NCBI GenBank assembly: GCA_903877135.1
Contig: CAIRCN010000074.1
Span: 124,001 to 188,000 of the forward strand
DNA length: 64,000 bases
Direction: 5' to 3'
Origin: an uncultured Opitutia bacterium
Lineage (GTDB): Bacteria; Verrucomicrobiota; Verrucomicrobiia; Opitutales; Opitutaceae
Shown here: in pieces, positions 26,105-40,045 of the stretch
Layout of the letters: every line of letters starts with the position of its first letter
Position numbering within the stretch: position 1 is the stretch's first letter
The notes under the pieces: generated by a model
The model's input: only the letters and a program-made list of their open reading frames with translations
Told to the model about the DNA's origin: nothing
Database searches by the model: none
Translations under genes and position numbers: made by a program

Positions 26105-26800
26105 TCAATGGCAGAGGAACGCGGCCGGGTCGGGGCCGGGAAAGCCGAGGGTCGCACGGAGCCGCCAGGCGATGACCGCGGCCGTGACGAGCGCGAGGGT
26201 GAGCCGCAGGCGGCCGAGGGCGGCGGGCGAGAACCGACTTCGCACCCAGCCAAACTGCGACTGCGCGAGCCAGAGCAGCGGCACGGTGCCGAGACCGAAT
26301 GCGAGCATGAATTCGACGCCGCGCAGGGCCGAGCCCGAGAGGAGCGCCAGCGCGAGCAGGAAATACAGCGGCCCGCAGGGCAGCAGGGGCGTCGCCAAGC
26401 CCAGGGCGGTGGCGGCCTCGAGGCGCGAGCGGCGGCGCAACCAGCCGCTCAGCCGGAGGGCAGCGCCGCCGAGGGCGGCGGGTTTAGGAAGGAAGCTGTC
26501 CCACCGAAATGCCATCGCGATGAAAAACAGCACGAGCACCCACGGCAGCCAGCGCAGGGCGGAGGTGGAAATCCACGTGAGCGGCAGCCGGCCGAGCCCG
26601 CCGGCGAGGGCGCCGAGGAGGGCGTAGCTGAAGAGGCGCGTCAGGTGATAGGCGGTACGGACCGCCTGCGGGTCGTCGGTGTCGCCGCGCACCGGCATGA
26701 GCGAGCAGGCCAGCGGGCCGCACATGCCGACGCAGTGCAGGCTGGTGATGAGCCCGGCGACGAAGGCGGTCGCGGGTGAATTGACGGCGGCAAGCTCCAT
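26105..26800 (-). CDS. UreH/SafE-like multispanning membrane protein of the cbb3 operon
   Basis: A 231-residue membrane protein with six hydrophobic segments, starting at ATG 26800. FVAGLITSLHCVGMCGPLACSL is the signature of the UreH_2/sulfite exporter-like family, widely found between ccoG/ccoH and ccoI. A second conserved block is LLPCGPLYFLLALALLSGSALRGVEFMLAFGLGTVPLL. The Cys and His in SLHCVGMCG and LPCGP suggest copper handling, but this is inferred from context. It is one base from the ccoI start and 2 bases after the small protein upstream. Confidence 0.85.
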   Translation of the reverse strand: MELAAVNSPATAFVAGLITSLHCVGMCGPLACSLMPVRGDTDDPQAVRTAYHLTRLFSYALLGALAGGLGRLPLTWISTSALRWLPWVLVLFFIAMAFRWDSFLPKPAALGGAALRLSGWLRRRSRLEAATALGLATPLLPCGPLYFLLALALLSGSALRGVEFMLAFGLGTVPLLWLAQSQFGWVRSRFSPAALGRLRLTLALVTAAVIAWRLRATLGFPGPDPAAFLCH

Positions 26801-26947
26801 GGTCACCGGTGAGCTTGGGGCGCAAGCGGGACTTCGGCAACCTTGTGGTGCGAGGCGACGACGAGCCACACCGTCCAGACGGCCAGTTGCAGCAGCAGCG
26901 CGGCGACAATCAACCACCACACCCGGCTGGGGCGACCAGGCGGGGGC

Positions 26948-28393
<1,446 letters not shown>

Positions 28394-28396
28394 GCG

Positions 28397-28978
28397 TTAT
28401 TTCGGAGGCGGCGGCACCCAGGCGTCCTGCTTGAGGATGGGTTCGCCCTCGGTGTGGTAGCTCAGGACGTAGGCGACGGCCTCGGTGATTTTCTTCGCGC
28501 CGAGGACGGGACCCCACGGGGGCATGCCTTTGGCGAGCACGCCGTTGGTGACGGTGTTGTAGATTTCCGTGGGGCGGCCGCCGTGAATCCACAGATGGTC
28601 GATGAGGTTGGGGCCGATGGCGCCGGTGAGTTCCTTGGTGTGGCAACTGGCGCAGATGGTGTTGAAGGTGGTGCGGCCGGCCTCGACGAAGGTGGCGTTG
28701 CGGCTCATTTTCCAGAGGCTGGCGTCGTCAAGCGAGGGGGCGGCGGCGAGACGGACGGCCTCGATGGCGGCGAGTTGCTGCTCGACGGCATGGGCGTTGT
28801 CGGGGCCGAGGTGGGCGCGTTCATAGTAGAACCAATAGCCGACCCAGAAGATGATTGTGGCGTAGAAGGTCACCAGCCACCAGTTGGGTAGGCGCTTGTC
28901 GTATTCCTGAATGCCATCGAAGGTATGCGGCCGGAGGGCCTCTTCGGCGTTTTGGGGCTGGTCAGACTTTGGGGTCAT
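28397..28978 (-). CDS. ccoP: cbb3 oxidase diheme-subunit homologue CcoP, with one heme c site
   Basis: A 193-residue membrane-anchored cytochrome c. The N-terminal cytosolic part with HTFDGIQEYDKRLPNWW and the helix LVTFYATIIFWVGYWFYYE are typical CcoP features. Only one heme site is present, CASCH, with a methionine in the GMPPWG ligand motif. Standard CcoP (about 300 residues) carries two hemes. The shortened form would make the electron path in this oxidase simpler. The start overlaps the CcoQ-like gene by 17 bases and the stop is 3 bases from ccoG. Confidence 0.88.
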   Translation of the reverse strand: MTPKSDQPQNAEEALRPHTFDGIQEYDKRLPNWWLVTFYATIIFWVGYWFYYERAHLGPDNAHAVEQQLAAIEAVRLAAAPSLDDASLWKMSRNATFVEAGRTTFNTICASCHTKELTGAIGPNLIDHLWIHGGRPTEIYNTVTNGVLAKGMPPWGPVLGAKKITEAVAYVLSYHTEGEPILKQDAWVPPPPK

Positions 28979-29150
28979 GGTGAACGGCGGCGGATTCGGA
29001 GTTGAAGGGAAGGTGGGCAAAGCGGTCGATCTGCGGGCGGGGCATGCGCAGCGCCCGCCAAGCGAAGGCGACGAAAATAGTGGCGACGGTGACGAAGGCC
29101 ACGAGGGCGCAAAGCGCGGTCGTGTCTTCGAGCAGGAGGCGGCGGAACAT
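28962..29150 (-). CDS. ccoQ: Small CcoQ-like subunit of the cbb3 oxidase
   Basis: A 62-residue protein with one transmembrane helix (ALCALVAFVTVATIFVAFAW) followed by a short charged tail. It lies between ccoNO and ccoP, the fixed position of ccoQ, and overlaps the ccoP start by 17 bases. CcoQ stabilises the oxidase complex. Sequence conservation in this family is low, so the call rests on position, size and topology. Confidence 0.7.
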   Translation of the reverse strand: MFRRLLLEDTTALCALVAFVTVATIFVAFAWRALRMPRPQIDRFAHLPFNSESAAVHHDPKV

Positions 29151-29192
29151 CGGGAGTTTTGGTTTGAGAATTTCGCGTTTCGGTTTCGTCCC

Positions 29193-31502
<2,310 letters not shown>

Positions 31503-31581
31503 GGGCGCAGTTGGGCTGGAATGGGGGTGGCGTAACAGGGCCTAAACTAAATTAGCCGTAGAAAGTGGCTGTCCAGACGGA

Positions 31582-31767
31582 TTATTTTCCGCTGCGGCTC
31601 TGCTCGCGGGAGATCGGCCCGACCGTCCGAGGTGTCTCTTCCGCGAGCGGCAGCAGTGACTCGCGTTCGGCGCTGCTGAAACGGCGCGAATTTTCCCGCA
31701 GGAAAAAAACGATGAAGGTGAAGACGAGACAAAGGCTGACCGTGAGGGTGAGGGGGATAACGGACAT
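31582..31767 (-). CDS. ccoS: cbb3-type oxidase assembly protein CcoS
   Basis: A 61-residue protein with one N-terminal transmembrane helix (VIPLTLTVSLCLVFTFIVFFL) and a short cytosolic Arg/Ser-rich tail, the CcoS pattern. CcoS is needed for heme b and copper insertion into CcoN. It is the first gene on the minus strand of the cco run. The gap of 79 bases to ccoNO could hold its own promoter. Confidence 0.8.
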   Translation of the reverse strand: MSVIPLTLTVSLCLVFTFIVFFLRENSRRFSSAERESLLPLAEETPRTVGPISREQSRSGK

Positions 31768-32135
31768 GGGAAAATTGGTTGTTGGTTTATGATTACGAGG
31801 TCACTGGTGCCGATGCGAACGGGGAAAGTTTTCAGGCTGCAAGCCGATGGTTAAATTCGTGGCCAGATATGCATCTGCTCTAGAGATGATTGGTTAAAGC
31901 GGGGTTATTGAATCTCGGGCACGGTTGGCGTGGGTTATTCGATGGGTCATGGTGGGGGAGGCCTCCAGGCAAATGATGCGCGTATGCTAAGGGAAGGCAC
32001 CGGATTCCGCTCCGCACGGGTTGACTAAGTCTGTGCAGCAATTGCTTTCGGCACAAAATTCACCGCGCAAGAAATGCCTATGCTTGGCCAATCGATGCAA
32101 TGCGCCCGAGTCCATTAGCTGCTAATTTAGTCATC
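31768..32135. other. 368-base intergenic region between ccoS and the unknown gene
   Basis: This region must hold the divergent promoters for the cco operon and the gene at 32136. It contains a 10-base palindrome GGAGGCCTCC at 31957-31966. I looked for an FNR/Anr-type TTGAT-N4-ATCAA box, which would be expected for a cbb3 operon, and did not find one. A TTGACT at 32021-32026 could be a -35 element for the plus-strand gene, but no good -10 follows. Confidence 0.4.
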
Positions 32136-32597
32136 ATGCACGAGAGTTTTTTGCACGACCTGCGTGTCCGGCGGCGAGAAATCCATATCCGATGGGAGGC
32201 GTTGCTGCGCACGGAACGGGTCAATACTCCGTTGGCGAATCCCGACGCCCTCGTGCATCTGATTGACTGGACGCTGGATCAGGTGTTTGCCGAGCTGCGA
32301 CACGCCTGCAATCAGCCCCGGCACGAAGTGAGGCCTGCGGTGGCCGAGGCCCGTCCGGAATGCTCCTGTGGCCGCAATCCGCTGTTGGCATTTTTTCTCG
32401 CGGGAGAGCAGGCATTGCTGGAGAGTCTGGTCTTACTGCAAGCGTCGGCGAGCAAGCTCGACCCGGTGGAGCGGGACGAGGAGTTGGCGGAACTTTACCG
32501 CGTGATTCGCGAAATCTCGCGACGTGAAATCGAGTCGTTTTGTGCCGTCTGCCAACACCGCCACGAACCTCAGGCCGCTGCTGTGCACCGGGCTTGA
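32136..32597 (+). CDS. Unknown cytosolic protein with two cysteine pairs
   Basis: A 153-residue, mostly helical protein from ATG 32136. Two cysteine pairs stand out: Cys76-Ser-Cys78-Gly in RPECSCGRNPLLAFFLAGEQ, and Cys136/Cys139 with His141/His143 in ESFCAVCQHRHE. A zinc or Fe-S site, or a redox switch, is plausible. I do not recognise the family. It is convergent with the PocR/AraC regulator with only 7 bases between stops. Codon use is like its neighbours. Confidence 0.6.
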   Translation: MHESFLHDLRVRRREIHIRWEALLRTERVNTPLANPDALVHLIDWTLDQVFAELRHACNQPRHEVRPAVAEARPECSCGRNPLLAFFLAGEQALLESLVLLQASASKLDPVERDEELAELYRVIREISRREIESFCAVCQHRHEPQAAAVHRA

Positions 32598-32604
32598 AGC
32601 ATGA

Positions 32605-33516
32605 TCAGAAATATTTGTTGCCGTGCAAACGCTCACGGTAGCGCGTGGGCGATTCACCTGCGATTTTGCGAAATACCCGGTTGAACTGGGACAGCGACTG
32701 AAATCCGGCCTCGTAGGCAGCCTCGCTCACGCGTTTGTGCGGATTGAGGAGTAAATTCTTGACCTTCTCGATCCGAACCCGCGCGAGATAATCAGTGAAG
32801 GTGATGCCGGTGGCCTTCTTGAATGTTTTACAGAAATAGAAAGCGCTCATGTTCACCGACTGCGCCACTTGCGCGAGCGAGATGTCCTGGCTCTGGTGCT
32901 CGGCAATGAATGTCCGCGCCCGTGTGATCACCGGCGACTCGGCAGTCTCCTTTTTTACAAGCAGTTGGTTGCTGAGCGAAGCGAGGTGCTGGGCGAAGAT
33001 GGTCAGCAGGCGCAGGATCGATTCATACTGTTTCTTGGAAACAACCCGGGTCTGAAAATATGCCTCCTCCAAACTTTTCAGGTCGACCTCGGAGCCCCAC
33101 TTCAAGAGCTGCTGCGTTGTGTTGGTAAACTGTTTCTGCGAAGGCTGATGCTGAAAGATCTGACCGGTTTGGAGGAACGCGATCAGGTTTTCTCCTACTC
33201 GCACCGGCACAGCTGAGTCACAGAGGCCGGCAAAGCATTTTAAGGTTCTGGCCTTCAACTGGGCTTCGACCTCCACTCTTTTTTGCAGTTGGAGGCAGGC
33301 GGCGCAGCTATGGTTGGTCGTGGCGAGCAGCGCGCAAAACGGATTTTCCTTCGGATCGTTGTGATGGGGCAAATCAAAGGCCTCGATCGGCCTGAGATTG
33401 ATGGGCAGGCCGGTCGTCTCACGAAAAGCCTGCTCGTAATCGCGATAAATGCGCGACCCACGGAGCTGCTCCACGATGTTGCGGCTTTCGTTGGCGGTAA
33501 TGCCGGAAGACTCCAT
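32605..33516 (-). CDS. AraC family transcriptional regulator with PocR sensory domain
   Basis: A 303-residue regulator. The N-terminal PocR domain (residues about 15-170) shows its cysteine set: CALLATTNHSCAACLQLQKR and LKCFAGLCDSAVPV. The C-terminal AraC domain has two helix-turn-helix units: DISLAQVAQSVNMSAFYFCKTFKKA and VSEAAYEAGFQSLSQFNRVFRK. PocR domains bind small organic ligands such as diols in enteric pdu control; others are unknown. A pduS-pduT pair lies about 4.6 kb away, but a heat-shock block lies between and no direct link is shown. Confidence 0.88.
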   Translation of the reverse strand: MESSGITANESRNIVEQLRGSRIYRDYEQAFRETTGLPINLRPIEAFDLPHHNDPKENPFCALLATTNHSCAACLQLQKRVEVEAQLKARTLKCFAGLCDSAVPVRVGENLIAFLQTGQIFQHQPSQKQFTNTTQQLLKWGSEVDLKSLEEAYFQTRVVSKKQYESILRLLTIFAQHLASLSNQLLVKKETAESPVITRARTFIAEHQSQDISLAQVAQSVNMSAFYFCKTFKKATGITFTDYLARVRIEKVKNLLLNPHKRVSEAAYEAGFQSLSQFNRVFRKIAGESPTRYRERLHGNKYF

Positions 33517-33923
33517 GCCACGACGTTAGTTCTCGTGTCTTGTCACGCAATGCCGAACCGAGCAAAATATGCGCAGCACGCACAAAGAAGATAAAATTCG
33601 CGCACAAGTGAAAACAATACTGACCTCCTGCGCAGATGTCGTCGTCTTGCACTCTCAGCCTCGTCAAGTGGAAGGCTCATCGCACTCAATTTGCGTGCGT
33701 CGCAAGCAGTTTGGGTTGATGTCGCGATACGCAACTGTGGTGCACCTTTAGACGTGTGTGTGACACAGAGCAGTATGAGGTCGGCAAAATAGTGACAGGA
33801 TGGCATGATTTAGGTCGCGTATAAAAACAGTGATTCAAAGCCAATTTATTTTAATTAATTATGTTTCAGTGAGTAACAGCAGAGTTAAGTCTTCGGCATA
33901 TCCACTGCTAATTGGATAGGACC
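33517..33923. promoter_or_regulatory. 407-base intergenic region upstream of dnaK and the AraC gene
   Basis: The region has several AT-rich blocks, the strongest at 33841-33862 (TTTATTTTAATTAATTATG core), about 60-80 bases before dnaK. That is a good place for the dnaK promoter. No CIRCE element (TTAGCACTC and its inverted copy) is present. A small minus-strand reading frame inside (33543-33806) has no start context or recognisable sequence and is not called. Confidence 0.45.
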
Positions 33924-35870
33924 ATGAGTAAGATTTTAGGCATTGATCTCGGCACTACCAACTCCTGCATGGCCATCATGGAGGGTGGCGAACCGGTGGT
34001 CATCCCCAACGCTGAGGGTGCGCGCACGACGCCCTCCGTAGTGGCGTTCACCAAGAACGGCGAGCGCTTGGTTGGTCAGGCAGCCAAACGCCAAGCCGTT
34101 ACCAATTCCCGCAATACCGTTTTCTCGGCCAAGCGTCTGATTGGTCGCAAATTTACCGAGGTTAGTGTCGAGGCGAAGAACATGCCCTTCAAGGTCGTGG
34201 AAGGTAAGAACGGCGACGCTTACATCGAAGTGCAGGTTGGTGATAAAGCCGAGCAGTTCGCGCCTCAGCAAATCGCGGCTTTCGTGCTCGGAAAAATGAA
34301 GGCCGACGCCGAGGCCTATCTCGGCGAGAAGGTCACGCAGGCCGTCATCACAGTCCCGGCCTACTTTAACGACTCGCAACGGCAGGCCACCAAGGACGCT
34401 GGCAAGATCGCCGGACTTGATGTGCTTCGCATCATCAACGAGCCGACCGCCGCCTCGCTCGCCTATGGCCTCGACAAGAAAAAGGACGAAAAAATTGCGG
34501 TTTATGATCTCGGTGGCGGCACGTTCGACGTGTCGGTGCTCGAGATTGGTGACGGCGTTTTTGAGGTGAAGGCGACCAACGGCGACACTCACCTTGGCGG
34601 CGACAATTGGGACGACGCCATCATCGGCTGGCTGGTGGACACATTTAAGAAGGAAAATGGTATTGACCTCCGCAAGGATCCGATGGCCCTCCAGCGCCTG
34701 AAAGAAGAGGCTGAGAAGGCCAAGATCGCACTATCGTCCACGCAATCGGTGGATATCAATCTGCCATTCATCACTGCCGATGCCTCGGGACCGAAGCACC
34801 TCAATGTGCAGCTTTCCCGCGCAAAGATGGAGCAGATATGCGACTCATTGTTCGAGCGATGTGTGCAGCCATTCAAGAGCTGCATGCGAGATGCAGATCT
34901 GACTTCTGCCCAGATCGACGAACTCGTGCTCGTCGGTGGCATGACACGTATGCCAAAAGTCGTGGACATCGCCCACAAGCTTGGCGGCAAGCCGCCGCAC
35001 CAAGGCGTCAATCCCGACGAGGTGGTCGCCGTCGGCGCCGCAATTCAGGGTGGCGTGCTCAAGGGCGAGGTGCGCGACGTGCTCTTGCTCGACGTGACTC
35101 CGCTCACGCTCGGCATCGAGACCGCGGGCCAGGTGGCCACGGCGATGATTCCGCGCAACACCACCATTCCTTCAAAAAAGACCCAGACATTCTCGACTTA
35201 CAGCGACAATCAGCCCTCCGTCGAAATCGTCGTTCTCCAAGGCGAGCGCCCGATGTCGCGCGACAACAAGGTGCTTGGCACCTTCCGCCTCGACGGCATC
35301 CCGCCCGCCCCGCGTGGCGCACCACAGATCGAGGTCACTTTTGACATTGATGCCAATGGCATCCTTCACGTTTCCGCCAAAGACCTCGGCACCGGCAAAG
35401 ATCAAAAAATCACCATTCAGGGTTCGTCGGGTCTCTCCAAGGAGGAGGTCGATAAGATGACCAAGGAGGCCGAACTCCACGCCGCGGAAGACCAGAAACG
35501 CAAAGACGCCGTCGAGACCAAGAACCAGCTCGACTCTACGATCTATCAACTCGAAAAGACGCTCAAGGACGCTGGCGACAAAATCCCGGAAGACATGAAA
35601 TCGAAATTCGGGGCCGCCATCGCCGACGCGAAAAAGGATCTCGAGAGCAACGACGCCGCGCGTATGAAGGCCGCAATGGAGAAACTTACCGCCATTGGTG
35701 GTGAGCTTTACGCCGAGGCCCAGAAAGTGGCGCAGGCTGCGGGCGCCCCAGCCGACGCCGGTGCTTCCGCCGGGAGTGCACCGTCCGAAGGCTCCGCGAA
35801 GAAAACCGAAAAAAAAGCCGACGTTGTCGATGCCGATTTCGAGGTCGTGGACGACGACAAAAAGAAATAA
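33924..35870 (+). CDS. dnaK: Molecular chaperone DnaK (Hsp70)
   Basis: A 648-residue Hsp70. The nucleotide-binding domain starts [18 protein letters not shown] and carries [37 protein letters not shown] and [12 protein letters not shown]. The substrate-binding domain follows, and the C-terminal lid ends in an acidic tail ([13 protein letters not shown]). ATG 33924 is preferred to an in-frame TTG at 33912; GGATAGGA just before gives a ribosome binding site. The downstream groES starts 98 bases later. grpE and dnaJ are not in the window. Confidence 0.98.
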   Translation: MSKILGIDLGTTNSCMAIMEGGEPVVIPNAEGARTTPSVVAFTKNGERLVGQAAKRQAVTNSRNTVFSAKRLIGRKFTEVSVEAKNMPFKVVEGKNGDAYIEVQVGDKAEQFAPQQIAAFVLGKMKADAEAYLGEKVTQAVITVPAYFNDSQRQATKDAGKIAGLDVLRIINEPTAASLAYGLDKKKDEKIAVYDLGGGTFDVSVLEIGDGVFEVKATNGDTHLGGDNWDDAIIGWLVDTFKKENGIDLRKDPMALQRLKEEAEKAKIALSSTQSVDINLPFITADASGPKHLNVQLSRAKMEQICDSLFERCVQPFKSCMRDADLTSAQIDELVLVGGMTRMPKVVDIAHKLGGKPPHQGVNPDEVVAVGAAIQGGVLKGEVRDVLLLDVTPLTLGIETAGQVATAMIPRNTTIPSKKTQTFSTYSDNQPSVEIVVLQGERPMSRDNKVLGTFRLDGIPPAPRGAPQIEVTFDIDANGILHVSAKDLGTGKDQKITIQGSSGLSKEEVDKMTKEAELHAAEDQKRKDAVETKNQLDSTIYQLEKTLKDAGDKIPEDMKSKFGAAIADAKKDLESNDAARMKAAMEKLTAIGGELYAEAQKVAQAAGAPADAGASAGSAPSEGSAKKTEKKADVVDADFEVVDDDKKK

Positions 35871-35968
35871 TTTTCACCCTTTGCGCGCTGACGGCGTTTC
35901 ACGCGGTCGGTGCGCTTTGCTGAATAACTAGAAACAAAAACCACCCTTCAACCCAAACCCAACCATAT

Positions 35969-36265
35969 ATGGCCAACGTTAAAATCAAGCCCATCGGTGA
36001 TCGTGTTCTCGTCGAACACATCGAAGAAAAAGAGCAGGTCCGCGGCGGAATTATCATCCCGGACAGCGCCAAAGAAAAGCCCCAGGAGGCCAAGGTCATC
36101 GCCCTTGGCACCGGCAAGCGCGAAGAAGACGGCAAGCTCCGTCCCTTCGAAGTCAAAGTCGGCGATCGCGTGCTCATCAGCAAATATGGTGGCACCGAAG
36201 TGAAGCTCGAAGAAAAGAAATACACGCTCGTCCGAGAGGACGACATCCTCGGCGTGATCGCCTGA
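35969..36265 (+). CDS. groES: Co-chaperonin GroES
   Basis: A 98-residue Hsp10 that caps the GroEL ring. It contains [18 protein letters not shown], the mobile loop [22 protein letters not shown] and the final [11 protein letters not shown]. It precedes groEL by 47 bases, an operon arrangement. No CIRCE element is present in the 98 bases upstream, so control is not the HrcA type as far as can be seen here. Confidence 0.98.
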   Translation: MANVKIKPIGDRVLVEHIEEKEQVRGGIIIPDSAKEKPQEAKVIALGTGKREEDGKLRPFEVKVGDRVLISKYGGTEVKLEEKKYTLVREDDILGVIA

Positions 36266-36312
36266 GCCCGGCGCATCCCACCACTCAATCATTCAACCCA
36301 AAATTTATCACT

Positions 36313-37959
<1,647 letters not shown>

Positions 37960-37988
37960 GTCCGGCGACTAACCCTTCGCATCACTTC

Positions 37989-38018
37989 AAGGCGCGCTCT
38001 TCGGAGCGCGCCTTTTTT
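37989..38018 (+). terminator. Rho-independent terminator after groEL
   Basis: A GC-rich perfect 9-bp stem, GGCGCGCTC (37991-37999) with GAGCGCGCC (38004-38012), closed by a TTCG tetraloop and followed by TTTTTT. Two A bases before the stem could pair with the first two T. It ends the groES-groEL transcript and separates it from pduS. Confidence 0.93.
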
Positions 38019-38100
38019 GTCATAGCCTGCCGCCCATGGCCGGTTCGCGCGCTTTGTATTGTGCAACGCCCCGCGACCGCCCATAAACCCGTATTTCCCG

Positions 38101-39417
38101 ATGAATCTCGTTGAACAGGTCCGGCAGGCCGGGGTGGTGGGCGCGGGCGGGGGCGGTTTCCCGACCCACGTCAAACTTGCGGCCAAGGCGGACACCGTCA
38201 TCGCCAACGGCGCCGAGTGCGAGCCGCTGCTCCACAAGGATGCCGCGCTGTTGGAGGGTCAGGCCGCCGCGGTGGTCGAAGGCCTGCGGCTCGCCATGGA
38301 AGCCGTCGGCGCGACGACCGGCATCGTCGGTATCAAGGCTAAAAACAAGCACGCCGTCGAGGCGGTGCAGGCGGCGTGCGCCGGCAGCCCGGTCCGCGTT
38401 CACCTGCTCGGCGACTATTATCCGGCGGGCGACGAATACGACTTGGTCCACGAAACCACCGGCCGGCTGATTCCGCCGGGCGGGATTCCGCTGCAGATCG
38501 GCGCGGTGGTCGCCAACGTCGAGACGCTGATCAACATCGCAGCCGCCGCCGCTGGCCGGCCCGTGACGCACAAGACCCTCACTGTCGCCGGCGCAGTTCG
38601 CTCGCCGAAGACCATCGTCGTGCCGCTCGGCACGAACCTGAGTGAGTGCGTGGCCGCCGCGGGCGGTGCGACTGTGCCCGATCCCGTTTTCGCCATCGGG
38701 GGCATGATGATGGGCGAAACGAGGGAGAGCATCGACCGGCCGGTCACCAAGACGACGGGCGGCATCATCGTGCTGCCGCGCAGCCACCGCATCATGGAGC
38801 GCAAGCTCAAGCCGGCCGTGCAACAGAACGCCATCGGCAAGTCCGCCTGCGACCAATGCCGCTATTGCACGGAGTTTTGCCCGCGCTACTTGCTCGGCTA
38901 CGCGGTCGAGCCGCACCAGGTCATGCGCAGCCTCGCGTTTACCGGCACGGGCGCGGCGCACTGGAACCAGTGGGCGACGATGTGCTGCGCCTGCGGGCTC
39001 TGCACGCTGTTTGCGTGTCCCGAGGAGCTGTTTCCCAAGGAGGCCTGCGACCAATCCAAGGCCGAGATGAAGCGCGCAGGCGTTAAATGGTGCGGTCCCA
39101 CCACCGTGAAGCCGCACCCCATGCGCGACGGTCGCCGCGTGCCGATCCAGTCGCTGATGCGCAGACTGCACCTCGGACAATACGCACATCCGGCCCCACT
39201 GGATCCGGCCCCGCTCGAGCCACTCTCGGTCATTCTGCTCCTGAAGCAGCACGCCGGTGTGCCCGCCTTTGCGCTGGTGAAAACCGGCGACCGCGTATCC
39301 GCCGGCCAGCCGGTGGCGGGTGTGCCCGAAGGTGCGCTCGCCGCTGCTTTGCATGCGCCGTTTGCCGCCGCCGTCGCCGACGTGAGCGACCGCGCGATCA
39401 CACTCAACCGTAACTAG
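38101..39417 (+). CDS. pduS: PduS-like SLBB/4Fe-4S flavoprotein (microcompartment redox protein)
   Basis: A 438-residue protein of the RnfC-like PduS family, reported as a cobalamin reductase in diol-using microcompartments. The N-terminal glycine-rich stretch VGAGGGGFPTHVKLAAKADTVIANGAECEPLL binds flavin/NADH, an SLBB domain follows, and two [4Fe-4S] sites are clear: Cys250/253/256/260 in CDQCRYCTEFCP and Cys295/298/301/306 in MCCACGLCTLFACP. A terminal barrel-sandwich domain (residues about 375-438) closes it. It is 9 bases before pduT. None of the usual diol dehydratase or shell genes flank it. Confidence 0.85.
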   Translation: MNLVEQVRQAGVVGAGGGGFPTHVKLAAKADTVIANGAECEPLLHKDAALLEGQAAAVVEGLRLAMEAVGATTGIVGIKAKNKHAVEAVQAACAGSPVRVHLLGDYYPAGDEYDLVHETTGRLIPPGGIPLQIGAVVANVETLINIAAAAAGRPVTHKTLTVAGAVRSPKTIVVPLGTNLSECVAAAGGATVPDPVFAIGGMMMGETRESIDRPVTKTTGGIIVLPRSHRIMERKLKPAVQQNAIGKSACDQCRYCTEFCPRYLLGYAVEPHQVMRSLAFTGTGAAHWNQWATMCCACGLCTLFACPEELFPKEACDQSKAEMKRAGVKWCGPTTVKPHPMRDGRRVPIQSLMRRLHLGQYAHPAPLDPAPLEPLSVILLLKQHAGVPAFALVKTGDRVSAGQPVAGVPEGALAAALHAPFAAAVADVSDRAITLNRN

Positions 39418-39426
39418 TCCGCTGCC

Positions 39427-39978
39427 ATGAACGACAAATCCGTGGGCCTTCTCGAACTCTCCAGCGTTGCCGCCGGCTTTGTGGTCGCCGACACCGTGCT
39501 GAAGGCCGGCAACGTTCGGCTCATGCTCTCGCGCTCGATCTGCTCGGGAAAATACATGGTGCTGATCGCAGGCGAGACGGCCTCGGTCCAGAGCGCCGTG
39601 GATGCCGGTGTCGCCGCGGCCAACGGCTGCCTGATCGACAACTTTGTCATTCCCAACATTCACCCCGATGTGATCACTGCGCTCGGCCGCACACAGATGA
39701 CGCCGCCGGAAGGCGCGCTCGGCATCCTCGAATCCTTCAACGTCGCCACGCTGATTCTCGCGGCGGACCACGTCGTGAAGACCGCCGATGTGCAATTGCT
39801 CGAAGTGCGGCTGGCGATGGCGCTCGGCGGCAAGGCGTTTCTCACGCTGACAGGCACCGTTTCGTCCGTGCAAGAGGCCATAGCAGCAGGCCGCGCGCTG
39901 ATCGCCGATTCCGGCACCCTTGTGAACGCGGTCGTCATCTCGCGCCCGCATCCCGACATCTACCGCGAACTCGTTTGA
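39427..39978 (+). CDS. pduT: Tandem BMC-domain shell protein, PduT-like
   Basis: A 183-residue trimeric-type (BMC-T) shell protein with two BMC repeats: residues about 5-90 (VGLLELSSVAAGFVVADTVLKAG) and 95-180 (LGILESFNVATLILAADHVVKTA). The pore-loop cysteine of PduT, in the Salmonella ICPGK motif, is kept here as Cys39 in SRSICSGKYM. In PduT this Cys from three subunits holds a 4Fe-4S cluster in the central pore. Together with PduS it would form an electron conduit across a shell. No hexameric or pentameric shell genes are in the window. Confidence 0.87.
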   Translation: MNDKSVGLLELSSVAAGFVVADTVLKAGNVRLMLSRSICSGKYMVLIAGETASVQSAVDAGVAAANGCLIDNFVIPNIHPDVITALGRTQMTPPEGALGILESFNVATLILAADHVVKTADVQLLEVRLAMALGGKAFLTLTGTVSSVQEAIAAGRALIADSGTLVNAVVISRPHPDIYRELV

Positions 39979-40045
39979 GCGGCGGGGAGCGGCACGGCGG
40001 GCAGGTTTTGCTTTTGTTCGGGCCGGCGGCGTGTTTCGCTGCGGC

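Noticed and set aside
31768-32135. FNR/Anr box for the cbb3 operon
   Set aside because: No TTGAT-N4-ATCAA-like sequence was found on either strand; only a short GGAGGCCTCC palindrome is present.
33543-33806. An 87-codon minus-strand frame in the dnaK/AraC intergenic region
   Set aside because: It has no ribosome site and no recognisable sequence, and it overlaps the likely promoter area.
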